A stretch of 64,000 bases of DNA from Gnetum montanum (GCA_015680685.1 MNCI01036181.1:193951-257950), one strand, 5' to 3'; positions 25,290 to 37,825 are shown, numbered from the stretch's first letter. Numbers and translations are program-made. Notes: generated by a model from the sequence alone, not told the origin.

Positions 25290-25620
25290 AGTGTCTACGC
25301 TGCCAAACTGAAACCCCAGCATCTACGCTGCTAACAGACTACAGCGTCTACGCTGCCAAACTAAACCCCAGCGTCTACGCTGCCAACAAATTCCCAGCGT
25401 CTACGCTGCTATAGTGTTTTTACGCTGCTACAGTGTTTTTACGCTACAGTGTCTCAGTGTAAGCTATAGTGCTTTTACGCTGCTACAGTGTCCCAGCGTA
25501 AGCTACATTGTCTCAGCGTAAGCTACAGTGCTTTTACGCTGCTATAGTGTCCCAGCGTAAGCTACAGTGTCTCAGCGTATGCTACAGTGCTTTTACGCTG
25601 CTACAGTACCACTACAGTGT
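25290..25620 (+). repeat. Leader array 1 (cagcgt.tacgctgc units)
   Basis: Between primer site and gag, short units such as 'cagcgtctacgctgc' and 'gtcccagcgtaagctacagtg' recur about fifteen times at uneven spacing. They are related to the 20-bp units of LTR B (32184-32410). Each contains inverted tacgct/agcgta halves. Confidence 0.8.
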
Positions 25621-25975
25621 TTTTTCAATAAAAACACCCAAAACAGGCCCGTTTAGAAGCCGAATTCGCTACGATTCGCACCTACTTCAAACCAGTCTAA
25701 GTACTAACGGCCACCAACATGAATCACCTTGTCTAAGGAATACCATACACACAACATAACGATTTCGAGATGACTTCATCTTACCCGAGATCACCATCCA
25801 CATACGACTATGGTTCATAATTTCATACTTAGCCAAATTTTCTCCCATTTACGCTGTACACGCAGGATACTTAAAAAAATTGTCAGCGTTCACACACCGA
25901 ACACTCTACACACTTAGCCTGAAACACACTCGGCATTTGTTAGCTAGCTTATATGTTGCCCCATCACACATCACC

Positions 25976-28900
25976 ATGGAGTCATCCCCGACCTCTAATG
26001 CATGCGCCTTCAGAGTCCCCACACAAGAACAGTATAACTACATCTGTGTGAAGATTCAAGCCAACCTTCCTCTTGACACCATAGAACAGGAGGCAAAACG
26101 AAACTTCGAGCACATATACAGGGGAGGTCATGAATTGTCCCATCCGTATATGACATCATCCCCCTTTTTGAGCCTCATCACCAACTCATCTCCCGGCTCC
26201 TTCTGGCGAGGGGGTAAAACACACGGTGACCCACTGAGGAGCCCCAAAACCAACATGATGTAGATGACTTCGAGGCATGATCTGAACCTGAGGATTCATA
26301 CCACACCCACAGTCCCCATGCCTACGTGAACCCATCACTCCATCCTCGCATGGGACAGACAACCACTCACCAAGTGTCAATGAGCACACAAGCACAGTAC
26401 CCCAATAGAGATTACCCACCCCCATCTCCACCCAATACATAACACACGTGCAAATTCATGGGGCCACCTTCACTACATCGGCCCCGCACATCCAGGGTGT
26501 CACTTCACAGTTTATGGCTAGGCAAGGAACCATACCCCTTGTTCAACAACCCACTCACTTCAATGTGCCACACCCCACAACCACAACTCTAAACATCGCT
26601 CCACAGCAAAAAATTACAACCCAACAACCTCCCCAACCAACTAATCTGCTTACCACTCAAGAGTGGGCAGAAGCAAAACAGATGATGCAAACGTTAGCAA
26701 ATGAGATAAAGCAACTCAGAGCTGACAACACTGAACAAGTTAAAGTACTGGATTTCTACTGCGATGATCCAATTAGCTCTTCAGTGCCACCGTTAGCTTT
26801 ACCCAAGGGAATCACACTGCCCCAGTTAACCAAGTACAACGGGAAGGGAGATCCGAATGCTTCACTTAGTCACATTTCGATCAGAAACTCTATTGCTTCA
26901 AGCTTGGCGCCACGCAATCTTGCGAGTGTTCACTATGTCCTTAATGGGTGTAGCCTTAGAATGGTATCGAGCCTTACCTCGTAACTCCATATCCTCTTTG
27001 GAGGATCTGTTACATCAGTTCGTTACGCGGTTTAAGTACAACCTCAAGCCTGAAGCCACACTAGATAGTCTGATACAGGTGAAACAAGCACCATTTGAGC
27101 CTGTGCAAAAGTTCATCCAACGATGGAGTACAGCCCTTAACGAACTTCATGAGCCCATCCCTGAAAAGTATTTGCTTATGATTCTGAAGGGAGCCATGAA
27201 TGACTTCATTAAGTCAAAACTGTACTACCTAAGCGCTCAAATGTTGAGCCAAGCATTCACACAGATCAAGAACATTGAACAAGCTGCACAAGCCAGCAAT
27301 GACCCCGCCTATGTGGCTTACAAGAACCAACACGTTGCCAAACAAAAGGCAACAACGGAAACTGTGGCCGCAAGCACAAAAACAACTAACACCAGTACCA
27401 ACCCGCCTACAACAATAGGGGCCACCCCAAGGCCCAAATTTCAGCGCAAAGATCGCTCTAAGTACACACCTCTACCTGCACGACCTTCAGAACTCCTAGA
27501 GAAATTCTTTAGAACTGGGCAAATCCAATACAAACATGTAGCAGAGAATGCTCGCCGCCGACATGATAGGTACTACGATTTACTAAGGAACCCCACCTTA
27601 GTAGCACCAAATGAGCCACCAGTTCCATGACATTTCAAGTTAGACCAATTCTGTCACTACCACCAAATGTCCGGTCACAATACCAACACCTGTCGCACGT
27701 TAAAGGATGATCTACAAGCAAGGATAGAACGGGGCCAACTGAACATCAACACCCTGAATCAACCGAGCACAGATGATGCCCCCTATGTCATAAACTCCAT
27801 TGGCATAGATAGTAAGCCTAAACCTGTGCGGCAACCTTTTGTGATTCGTGTGCCTCCCAGCAAGGCAACAATCCCCTCCACCTCCATGAGTAAGGGGCCT
27901 CCCATCGTCATCAAGGTGCCACCTAGAGCATCGATGACACCTTTCGTGGTCAAATTACCACCACCACAGACATCCGCTAAGACGTTAAACTGGCAAGATC
28001 CAACGCAATCCCAAGCACCGAAAACACCCTTTGTGGTCAAAGTACCACCATAGACATCCGCTAAGACGTTAAACTGGCACAATTCACCAACGACAACCGC
28101 AAAGAAACATTTCATCATCAAAGTGCCACAACAGGCTAGTCAAACAATGACAACACCTCCTAAACTCCCATTTGTCATAAAAGTGCCACCACGCGATGGT
28201 GCATCACCTACCCAGTGCCCAACCATAGGAAACGTCTCAATCTCTCCTCCCTCAAGAGTCAACCCTGCCAACAACACAGATAAGCCTACCAAATGGCAGC
28301 AGAAGAGGACAAATGAACAACGAACAACACCCATAGTTGAGACAAAGCACACACCTTGTATACAACAACTAAACAATGGGGGCCCTGTCCCTAATCCCAA
28401 ACAAACCAGGCCCAAGCCCTCAACTCATACAGAGGAAACCAACACAATGGTAGACAACACAGACTTTGTAGCTACACTGGCCCAGGTGAAACAAATGCTC
28501 AAACAAAAGAACACAACCATGAGCTTGTACGATTTGGTCATGACATCATCGGCTCATCGCGAATCCTTAGTGCAAACGTTAGCATCCATTCCTGCTATTG
28601 AGGACATTCCTGCTAATCTAGAATCCATCCGTGCAACGATTTCACAACACACACCACAAGAATTGGGTTCCAACACCTTAGCCTTCCATGACGATGCAGT
28701 TAAAGTCAACCCCAAACGAGGGGAAGTCACAACAGCTCCATTATCTATTACTGTACGTGTTGGGCAATGTACCATTCGTAGAGTGCACGTCGATGACGGT
28801 GTGGCAACAAATGTAGTTCTATACTCCGTCATCGACAAACTAGGCATGGTAGATGAGATCATGCCAACAGAAACCATGTGTTTAAAATCTTTCAATGGGT

Positions 28901-29436
28901 CATGTGTCACAGTTAAGGGCAAAATCAACTTAGCCTTTGTGGCATGTGAACAATTCCCCACCAGCGCGGAGTTCACTGTCATAGAAGAGATGCCTAGTTC
29001 CAACATGATTCTTGGTAGACCTTGGCTAGCACAACAACGAGTCGTTTCCTCACCGATACATCAAGAAATCCACCTTCCATAGGAAGGTGGACAAGTCATT
29101 ATACATGGTGATAACACTCCCTTTCAAGCTGACCATAACATAGACATGTCACAGGTCTTGAAAGAGGAGCCTCTTGAAGCAACACCCACAATAACAAACA
29201 CAACACCTAAAGCTAAAATACCCGAACAAGTGGTAGAAACTGAAAGCCTCCTAGAGCAAACTAGCACGCCTCCTAGACCATGTCCGACTAAGAAACAACT
29301 ACATAATCAAGACTCCCATACGGCCAAAGACACGTCTAATCCCTGCCCACTCTTCACCTTTATTCGTTGTGCATACGTCACCTTAGTTTGCATTGCACTA
29401 GCTTACATGCTTGCATGTGGCCCGAAAAGGCCTTAA
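25976..29436 (+). pseudogene. gag: Gag-protease of internal 1 (broken)
   Basis: The probable start ATG is at 25976. The N-terminal domain runs to about 26260. A Gln/Pro-rich linker follows. The capsid-like core (N-G-K-G-D-P-N-A ... F-I-Q-R-W ... D-F-I-K-S-K-L-Y-Y-L) lies at about 26740-27300, and a Cys/His finger block (C-H-Y-H-Q-M-S-G-H) at 27654-27680. Next come four or more repeats of 'PFV(I/V)K(V/L)PP'. The aspartic protease is at 28710-29070, with active-site V-D-D-G-V-A and flap-side I-L-G-R-P-W-L. The reading needs two frame changes (near 26263-26447, and an extra base near 26862). It also has in-frame stops at 27628, 28051 and 29080. The C-terminus ends with a hydrophobic run of about 20 residues (29353-29418) not shared with internal 2. 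No RT, RNase H or integrase follows, so this internal region is nonautonomous. Confidence 0.88.
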
Positions 29437-29497
29437 ACTAAACCATGGCCCGAAAAGGCCTTAAACTAGAACACGTGGCCCAAAAAGGCCTTAAACT
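29419..29497 (+). repeat. Hairpin-TAAACT array 1a (three units)
   Basis: Three units of ggcccgaaaaggcc (third: ggcccaaaaaggcc) followed by ttaaact, starting at 29419, 29447 and 29477. GGCC pairs with GGCC to make a 4-bp stem with a 6-base loop. The gag stop codon lies in the first unit. Confidence 0.85.
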
Positions 29498-29633
29498 AGA
29501 ACCTTTTCACATTATTTTCTATTCACTTGTGCATTTCAATTCATGTTTTCTGTAGTGGCTATTTAACATTGTTTTCTCTCGTTGCTTTTGTTTACAGGAT
29601 CATACGGATGCACATGCATGCATCCACCCTGAC

Positions 29634-29901
29634 AGTCCTGGCATCATGACTTAAAACTGATACCACAGAATGTCCTGGCATCATGATGGTAAACCGACAC
29701 CACAGAGCTCTGTCTGACATGAAACTAAACTGTTACACTCATTCACCAGATTCCACTAAGACTATAAACTAGCTTGCCTCTTCATAGTCTGCCACGACTA
29801 TAAACTAGTATCATACCATCTGCTACGACGATAAACTAGCAACGTCCAACGGGTAATGATGTAAAACTAACCCACGACAGTCCGCTAAGACTATAAACTG
29901 G
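29634..29901 (+). repeat. Hairpin-TAAACT array 1b
   Basis: About ten units of the form N-gtc ... gac-N' followed within three bases by taaact or taaaact. Examples are agtcctggcatcatgact+taaaact and agtccgctaagact+ataaact. The array is homologous to the one following pol at 46626-46953. Confidence 0.85.
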
Positions 29902-31047
29902 CCACATCATTTCTGGAACATTCATCTGCTACTGTAATTCATGACATTTCTTCTTCAATGCCTGCTGCATCATTCATCACACCGACTATGACAATACTAT
30001 TGCTGCTCATTCTATTTGCCTTAAGTTTCATATGGTGCCTCCATTTGCATTAGTCACATTCATGCCTGAAGTGTTCGCTAACTCATTCACTTGTGGTTTT
30101 CTTGTCTTTTTGGAGTTGTGTTTGCAGGATGACACCCAGTGGTGCTCGTACATCGATACACTTCATCACGGTGACAAGGTGCCACATTGTTTCTGAAGCA
30201 CGCAACTAGGTTAATCAATCTGGTCAAAAGTACATTCCCAGTTCCCAATACATTCTCCATTTCCCCAACACTCTTACTCCATTTCCTAACTAGTTATAGT
30301 TCCCAAATACACCCAGTACACCCCAAAAGTTTGAACACACTATTACACGCTATGACACTCTCAAGCAACTGCAACACACAATATGGCACATGAGCATGAG
30401 TGAAAAATTGAAAGAAAGCTCTTTCCAAAAAATAAAGAAAAAAAATGAAAAAGAGAAAAAGAAAAAAAAAAGAGAAAGAAAAAGAAAAGAGAAAAGAGCA
30501 AAGAGCAAAATGAACCACAATACCCTTGGCACTTCCCATAAGCCCCAGGCGGGAAGGCAGTTGTCTTGGAAACAAACACTCATGTCTCAAAAGCTCAAGT
30601 AACATCTCATTGCGCAGCTTTGGCTCTCCACCAATAGGTTTTCTTTAACACCAAAAAAAGCACCTATTCCTCCAGAGAATGTAACCCACCATCACATGGC
30701 CAACAAGTCCTCTTAAACACTAAACAAGAGTTTTGTTCCGCCAAAGGATGCACATCTCATGCCTTGATTCCGAGTATGCTAAACAATGGCTATTGACAAG
30801 GATCAGCATGACCCGTATACACACTAGAGAATTCCCTTTACCATGCATAATCCCTTGATCAGTTTCCAATCCCCGTAATTTCCACCTCCCAATCCAATTA
30901 CAAGCTTCATTTCCCAATCCCAGGTACTTTTGAACACAGTGCGATGACATCTGGCCAAGTGCCAAAGGACAATGTTTCTACCAAGTTTGTTTGTGGTGTT
31001 TTGTACTTCTTTGTCGATGCCTCTCAGGATAATTCCTCCAGACATCA
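29902..31047 (+). other. 3' untranslated region of internal 1
   Basis: Noncoding. It contains 'ttggagttgtgtttgcaggatgaca' near 30110 and 'cccttggcacttcccat' near 30523, both repeated near 47140 and 47404 in internal 2, so the two 3' regions are homologous. A purine tract of about 80 bases (30421-30500, almost all A and G) is present here; internal 2 has only a short A run. Open frames here are artefacts of the tract. Confidence 0.7.
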
Positions 31048-31062
31048 ACAAAGAGGGGCCAA
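31048..31062 (+). promoter_or_regulatory. Polypurine tract before LTR B
   Basis: caaagaggggccaa directly precedes TGAAACACC. The same tract precedes LTR C. Confidence 0.8.
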
Positions 31063-31261
31063 TGAAACACCACAAAAAAATTTTGGCTAACACTTGTAGA
31101 CAGAAATTAAGCTAAGTCATGTTGGTCCTCAGCATGACCAAGCTTGAAAGCCTCAAAAATAGCATCAAACGAAGTCAAAGCAAGCAAGTAAAAGTTCCCT
31201 GGGATCCACAGAAGACTACGATGACATCTGGCATCAAACTTGGCAAATATTGAGCCCAAAA

Positions 31262-32160
31262 TACTCGGTTTTAACTAAGTATGCATCCTGTACGCTGGCC
31301 TACACATGCCCAGCGTAAGGCCCAGCGTACAGCAACTTTTGGGGCTTAAAAACTCATTAAAACATGCTAAAGTGGAGCATCTGGACCCCCAGGACCTTCC
31401 CCAAGGTCCCCAGCAGGTCTCAGGCACTTGAAAATCAAATTTTGGGCTCCAAATGATGGTCATTCATTCCTCTACGCCCAGCGTATACGCTCTGCGTAAG
31501 GCCCAGCGTAGAGAGACTTTCAGGCCCCAGAAATGAGTCAAAACATGCCAGAACTAAGAATCTGGACCCCCCAGGACCTTCCCCAAGGTCCCTAGCAGGT
31601 CTCAGGCACTTGAACATCAAATTTTGGGCTCCAAATGATGGTCATTCATTCCTCTACGCCCAGTGTATACGCTCTGCGTAAGGCCCAGCGTAGAGAGACT
31701 TTCAGGCCCCAGAAATGAGTCAAAACATGCCAGAACTGAGCGTCTGGACCCCCCAGGACCTTTTCCAAGGTCCCCAGTAGGTCTTGGGTACTTGAAAATC
31801 AAATTTTGGGCTCCAAATGATGGTCATTCATTCCTCTACGCCCAGCGTATACGCCCGGCGTAAGGCCCAGCGTAGAGAGACTTTCGGGCCCCAGAAATGA
31901 GTCAAAATGTGCCAGAACTGAGCATCTGGAACCCCCAGGACCTTCCCCAAGGTCCCCAGCAAGTCTCAGGTACTTGAAAATCAAATTTTGGGCTCCAAAT
32001 GATGGTCATTCATTCCTCTACGCCTAGTGTAGAGAAACTTTCGGGCCCCAGAAATGAGTCAAAACGTGCCAGAACTAAGCGTCTGGACCCCCCAGGACCT
32101 TCTCCAAGGTCCCCAGTAGGTCTCAGGCCCTTGAAAATCGAATTTTGGGCTCCAAATTAT
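31262..32160 (+). repeat. 182-bp tandem array in LTR B
   Basis: Five units. The phrase 'gatggtcattcattcc' recurs near 31454, 31636, 31818 and 32000, and in altered form near 32157. Each unit holds the near-palindrome 'cgcccagcgtatacgc', then 'gcccagcgtagagagac', a conserved middle ('ccccccaggacctt') and 'caaattttgggctcc'. The long open frames on both strands across the array come from the repeat, not from a gene. Confidence 0.92.
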
Positions 32161-32183
32161 GGCCTTTCATTCCTATACGCCCC

Positions 32184-32410
32184 AGCGTATGCTACAGTGC
32201 CCCAGCGTATGCTACAATGCCTCAGCGTATGCTACAGTGCCTCAGCGTATGCTACAGTGCCCCGGCATATGCTACAATGCCTCAGCGTATGCTACAGTGC
32301 CTCAACGTATGCTACAGTGCCCCAACGTATGCTACAGTGCCCCAGCGTATGCTATAGTGCCCCAGCGTATGCTACAGTGTTTCAGCGTATGCTACAGTGC
32401 CTCAGCGTAA
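32184..32410 (+). repeat. 20-bp tandem array in LTR B
   Basis: About eleven head-to-tail copies of cagcgtatgctacagtgccc, with changes in only a few positions. No spacers. The array is U3 material, upstream of the TATA box. Confidence 0.93.
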
Positions 32411-32811
32411 GGCCCAGCATACAACAAATTTTGAGCCTCAAAAACTCATCAAAACATGCTAGAATCGAGCATCCAGACCCCCTAGGACCTTCCCCAGGGT
32501 TCCCAGTAGCTCTTGGGCACCCAAAAATCAATTTTTAACCTTAAAATGAAGCATTTTCATGTGTATACACTGGGTACAGTTTTGGCTTACGCTAGCATGC
32601 TATACGCTTAGGTTGGCATCCTCTACGCTCAACATCCACAACGTATACGCCCAGCGTATACGCCTGCCCCGCAGCGTATACGCTCCGGCATATACGCCAG
32701 CAAATGTAACACTTGTAAATTAAATCCGACCTGATGTAGCATATACGCCCAGCGTATACGCCCACATGTCTTCCAACCCGAATTCCCCGGTAAAACCCGT
32801 CTATAAAAGGC

Positions 32812-32819
32812 CCATTTTT
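32812..32819 (+). promoter_or_regulatory. TATA box of LTR B
   Basis: tataaaag in gtctataaaaggcccat. LTR C has ctataaaaagcccag at the equivalent place. Confidence 0.75.
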
Positions 32820-33384
32820 CCATGAAATCTGGTCGCAGGGAGCGGTTGGCAAAAACTCCCAGAGTGCACAAGAGAATTTATGTTGCAGACCAGAGCTCAA
32901 AAACCCTCTTACATTGGAAAGCCCTGTACGCCGTACACACAGTCTCTATGCTCCGCCTACCTTGCGAACCAGCCTAGTCATTCCTGCACACGCCGAGGCC
33001 TTTTGTCCGCCTTGTGTCAAAGCCAAAACTGCGTTTGGACCGGTGCACTTTGTAATCAATTCTCAATACAAAACAGTTTACATTTTGCCTAAATTTATTG
33101 CAGTTTTCTTTGTTTTTCAGTTTACGTTTACAGGCTCATTTACATTATCGTGCTTGTTTACGGTTTACATTTAATGTTCATTGTTTACGTATAACCCAAC
33201 GTGTTGTAGCGGCAAACGTTGGGGAAGTCCTTGTTTGATTTGCGTGCAGACCATTCAAGGCACTCTGCCTTCGTCCGTTCCAGCTTTCCCTCAAGCGGAG
33301 GCAGGGTCAACTGTGCTTGTCCGTAGATCTTTCGGTGCTCGTAACGTTCCAGCCTTGCACCGACAATTTCGGTCGGTACAGTAA

Positions 33385-33404
33385 TTGGCGCTAGAAGGAG
33401 GGCC
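33385..33404 (+). promoter_or_regulatory. Primer-binding site 2 of X
   Basis: ttggcgctagaaggagggcc, four bases after LTR B. It differs from site 1 only by C instead of T in a CpG. Confidence 0.85.
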
Positions 33405-33694
33405 TCCGCTTAAAAAAATTGACTATACACTCCTCAGCGTCTACGCTCATCAGCGTTTTCGCTGCCCTGTTTAAACCCCCGACTCTCAGCGTCTACGTTG
33501 TCAACCTTCCAGCGTCTACACTGCACACTTACCCTAGCACCTTCCTTGCCTAACTTACGCCAGCGTCTACGCTGCACGCTTACGCCAGCGTCTACGCTGC
33601 TCACAAACCAACATCTACGCTGCACACTTATGCTGTAGATTCATCTACGCCGGCCACATACACCCAAACCGTTTTACATACACAATCTATCATC
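33405..33694 (+). other. Leader of internal 2
   Basis: Contains about ten 'cagcgtctacgctgc'-type units, fewer and cleaner than in leader 1. No ORF before the gag start. Confidence 0.7.
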
Positions 33695-36600
33695 ATGAAT
33701 CCCGTAAACACCACTACTGCCACTACCCAGAACATCAACATCTCAAACACCATAGCTGCCTAGCAGTCTACCACACCACATTTGGGAGGGCAATCCACAA
33801 TGGGGCCCCATCGGTCTTTGAGGTTACAAGGGAGAGATCCAGCTGCTAACGTTATAACCCAAGACGAGTACAACTTCATCTGCATTAAGATACAAGCCGG
33901 CCTGGCAGTGGATCGGGCTGAGATCGAAGTAAAGAGACAATTCAAACTCTTTTACAGGGGAGGACATGAGTTCATCCCTTCCCCATATGACGTAATCCCC
34001 GTTCTAGAACAATTCTTGGAGCTCTTTAATCAGCTCCTTCTGCACAGGAGCCAATCATTGGACCAACCCGTGCTAGAGCCTCAGCCAGAGGAAGAAGATA
34101 AGTTTGCTGCCCAATGTGAGCAGGGAGACTCATACCACACCTTGAGCCCCCAAGCATAGATGAACCCCATTTTCCATCCCGAGACAAGGAAAGTCTTGTC
34201 CGTACAACGCCCTAGATTCACCCAAGTTTAGATGCCACCACCGGAAACACTAGCACTCGTACACATTCCGCTCCCGAGCGATCCCCAACCTGACACCTTC
34301 CCTCTAACAGTCACCCCTAATGCAGCTGCGGGCCCATCCTCACAAGCACCACCTCCTCATGATGGCATGGGACCAACGTTCCCACCTCGCGTAATTGGGA
34401 TGCCGCATGTGATCCCCGCGTCTACATCAGCTCACTTCATACCCCATATCCAGATGCATACAGCTCCCCAAGCAGCCCCAGCCCAAGAGGGAGTCCCCGC
34501 ATACAACGTAGCGGGATAGTGGCCAGCAAGGGGGGCGTCATCACATCAAATTCCCCATCATCACATCCTGCCCCATGCAATCCCCCTGATCAATGCTCCT
34601 CAAGCACAGCCCCAGCTACAGCAACAACAACAACCATAACATTTTCCTTTCAACATCTCAGCCTTAGCACCGCCCGCCGTTAGCTACCCACAGGCACAAC
34701 TGCCGACCACCCAGCCTTCGGCTTCTCAACCCATGACCTAGCAATCTAGTTGGCATGCAGCTCCGCACCCCTAGCCTCTAGCTTCACCAAGTGCCCAAGA
34801 TTGGGCAGACGCTAAAAAACTGATGTAGGAATTGACAGATGAGGTAAAGCACCTCAAAACCGTCCCTGATGGAGAGCTGAACGTAGTAGATTTCTACAAT
34901 GATGACCCTATTAGCTCCTCTGTCCCGCCATTGACTTTGCCCAAGGGTGTCCCCCTCCCAACACTGACTAAGTATAACGGGGAGACAGACCCCAATGCCC
35001 ACCTCATCACGTTCAGATTAGAGTGCGCACTCCTTCAAGCATGGCCCCACTCAATACTACGAGTATTCCCCATGTCCCTCGCGGGAAGGGCACTCGACTG
35101 GTACCGGGCCTTGCCCAGGAATTCCATCCTTTCCCTGGATGATCTTCTATGCCAGTTTGTGACCAGGTTCAAGCATAACTTGAAACCTGAAGCAACACTG
35201 GACAGCCTCATGCAGATCAAGCAAGTGCCGCTTGAACCGGTGCAGAAGTTCATTCAGAGATGGAGCGCAGCTCTCAACGAGTTGCACGACCCAATCTCTC
35301 CAACATATCTGCTCACAATACTGAAAGGGGCTGTTAATAACTTCTTCAAGTACAAACTGTATTACCTCAATGTGCACGATCTGAATCAAGTGTTTGAACA
35401 AATCAAAAACATCGAGGAAGCTGCTGAAAACAGCAACAACCCTGCATACCTGGCCTTCAGAAACCAACACACTAAAAAAGACAAAGAAAAGGCCAAGGCG
35501 AATATAGCAGCAATAGCGGGGGCACAACAAACAAACACCACACATCAATACAAACCACTCATTCCCCCCACTAACTACTATCAGCCCGCTCCCACAACAG
35601 CCCCAGAATCGTCATCACAAAATCCGACGAACCGTACGCGTAACTTCGAGAGGAAGGAACCCTCTCAGTACACGCCTTTGCCGATGAAACCATCCCAGCT
35701 CTTTGATCAACTCTTAAAGGCTAGATTGATGCAACACAAGCAATTGTCCCTGGCGGCTATCTAAAGACATGATCGGTTCTGTCAACTCGTATAGAACCCA
35801 AGCCTGGCAACGCTGGATGAGCCGCTCGTGCCCAAAGGATTCAGGATGGATCGCTTCTGCGACTATCACCAACGCAACGGGCATGGAACGGATTACTGCT
35901 TCACCCTGAAGCAGGAAATCCAGAGGATGATTGATGATGGCAAGATCACTTTTGATGGGGCTAACCCCGTCCAACTGCAAAACCAGACCATGGTAGTGTA
36001 TAAAGACCCCCTGAACGCTAAAGAGGCATCGTACGTAATTACCTCAATCTATTGTGATGATGACTCCAGCACATCCCACATCAATACCATCTATCCCGAA
36101 GACAAACAAGAAACATCTAACAAACCATTCGTTGTTCAGATCCCTCCCGCTAACTATGCACCTCAATCACCTCACGCCCCGCAGCGGCCATTCGTAATCC
36201 GAGTGCCCTCCACCATACCCACCTCTAATGTCATGACACGCCAACAACCGTACGTAGTGCGCATCCCTCCGACTAACCCCGCAGGTACACCAACCCCTCA
36301 CGCTCAGCCTACCCCTTTCGTAGTCCAAGTACCACCTGCCATTGCAGTGACAGAGGCCCAGCCTCCGCCAAGACCAACCCCATACATCGTCAGGCTACTT
36401 GCGCAAACTCCTGCCCAATCGTACCTGCAGCCTCGCCCTGCTCCCTACGTCGTAAAGGTTTCCGGGCAATCCCAAACTCCGAGGCTAACTCCATCTCCGC
36501 ATAACACACGAGAACGCCTGGTAGATAGGCTTACGTGCGAACGCTTGGAGAAAGAGCGCCAACGGCTAGCTCTGGGGCCACCTAAGCCCACTCCCCTCAA

Positions 36601-37825
36601 ATCTGTACCCATGTCATCATCTAATGATCGACCAAGCGCAGGCAACGAAGGTGAGTCATCTAAAAAACACGAATCATCTAAAACGACAGCTCCGAAAAAT
36701 GACAAGCCAACAAAACGAGAGATAAAACTGTTGGGTCCGATGGATCTAGTCAGCACCGATAGAAACACCCCCAACAGTGAAAACTTTGCAGCCACCTTGA
36801 CACAGGTCACACAGGCATTAAAACAAAAGAACACTTCACTGAGCTTGTATGACTTAGTCCTAACATCTCAAACACATCGGGAAGCTCTAGTGCGCATGTT
36901 AACGTCAGTCCCGGTAAGCGAGGACTTACCCCCAAACGAACCCTCCATCCATGCGGTGATGTTCTCGCCTCACGGGACTACTCCCAAACCTCTAAGCTTT
37001 CATGATGACAACATCAAGGTGGATAAGAAAATGAAGGAGGTAACAACAGCCCCCATGTTCATAACAATCTGTATAAACCAGTTTAAAATACATAGGGTCC
37101 ATGTAGACGATGGAGCTGCGACAAACGTTGTGCCGTACCACATCATTGAACAACTAGGACTTACTGAACTACTTAAACCAACCACGACTACATGTTTAAG
37201 GTCATTCAGTGGGTCACGCGTAATGGTGAAAGGCACAATAACCTTAGACTTCATTGCGGGAGATCGATTCTCAACGTCTACCAATTTCCTAGTAGTGGAT
37301 GAGATGCCGGGGTTCAACCTAATATTGGGAAGACCCTGGTTAGCCCAACTAAGAGCTATCTCTTCCCCCATACATCAAGAAATTCACCTGCCTTATGAAG
37401 GTGGAGAAATCATCATACATGGCGAAGTGGCTACTCCTATTATCTCATCGCATATGGACATGGACTAGGGCTCGGAAGTCAAACTTGAAAACCCTAGCCA
37501 AAATAACGAGAATCCCCAACCATCGGTAAGTAGTAAATCTTCCAATATGGAACAAGAGCCTCCTCAAGCAGAAACGCCTGTGCCTCCTCAAGTAGAAGCT
37601 AATATAGAGCTCCCTACGGACACTGAAATATCTGAAAACGTTAACACAAAAGACATTCCATTAGAAGTCCCTTGGGCCGAATTACCGTTTAATGTAATCA
37701 GCGAAGGGGATGCTGAATACCGAATCATACCTGTTGAAACATCGTCTAACATTAAAATGAAAAAAAATCAAAAAATTACTGAAATGATACTATCACTCAT
37801 AGTCCGAAATGACGTTAAACTATGA
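33695..37825 (+). pseudogene. gag: Gag-protease of internal 2
   Basis: One frame runs from ATG 33695 to 37825 with no frameshift but eleven in-frame stops, at 33761, 34157, 34229, 34517, 34637, 34739, 34772, 34826, 35762, 35792 and 37466. All are TAA or TAG, mostly inside Gln/Pro-rich stretches. In order: N-terminal domain (33840-34060); low-complexity linker (34060-34800); capsid-like core (34860-35470; L-P-R-N-S, Q-R-W-S-A-A-L-N-E-L); a finger block C-D-Y-H-Q-R-N-G-H-G-T-D-Y-C (35855-35900); six 'PFVVx(V/I)PP' repeats (36120-36460); a basic region; and aspartic protease (37030-37400) with V-D-D-G-A-A and I-L-G-R-P-W-L. The protease has D-D-G where most retroelements have D-(S/T)-G. The frame contains a consensus donor (TCG/GTAAGT, 37526) that could splice to pol. 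Confidence 0.9.

Larger units (their letters stand above)
31063..33380 (+). repeat. LTR B of X, expanded
   Basis: TGAAACACC...CGGTACA, 2318 bp, twice as long as A and C. Its first 200 bp and last 150 bp align only loosely with A and C, so it belongs to a different subfamily. The middle carries two tandem arrays (31262-32160 and 32184-32410). A clear TATA box follows at 32812, then a region matching the R/U5 part of the other LTRs. It is flanked by a PPT on the left and a primer site on the right. Confidence 0.9.

Noticed and set aside
28140-29006. Minus-strand ORFs opposite gag-protease of internal 1
   Set aside because: Shadows of the gag-protease frame; equivalents at 36445-37371 in internal 2 behave the same way.
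30294-30605. Hydrophobic minus-strand ORFs (Phe/Leu-rich)
   Set aside because: They are the complement of the purine tract at 30421-30500; low complexity only.
32184-32410. CRISPR-like short repeats
   Set aside because: The 20-bp units are head to tail without spacers, lie in an LTR U3, and the genome is a plant's.
31275-32538. Long open frames on both strands in LTR B
   Set aside because: They follow the 182-bp and 20-bp repeat periods, exist on both strands at once and have no domain.
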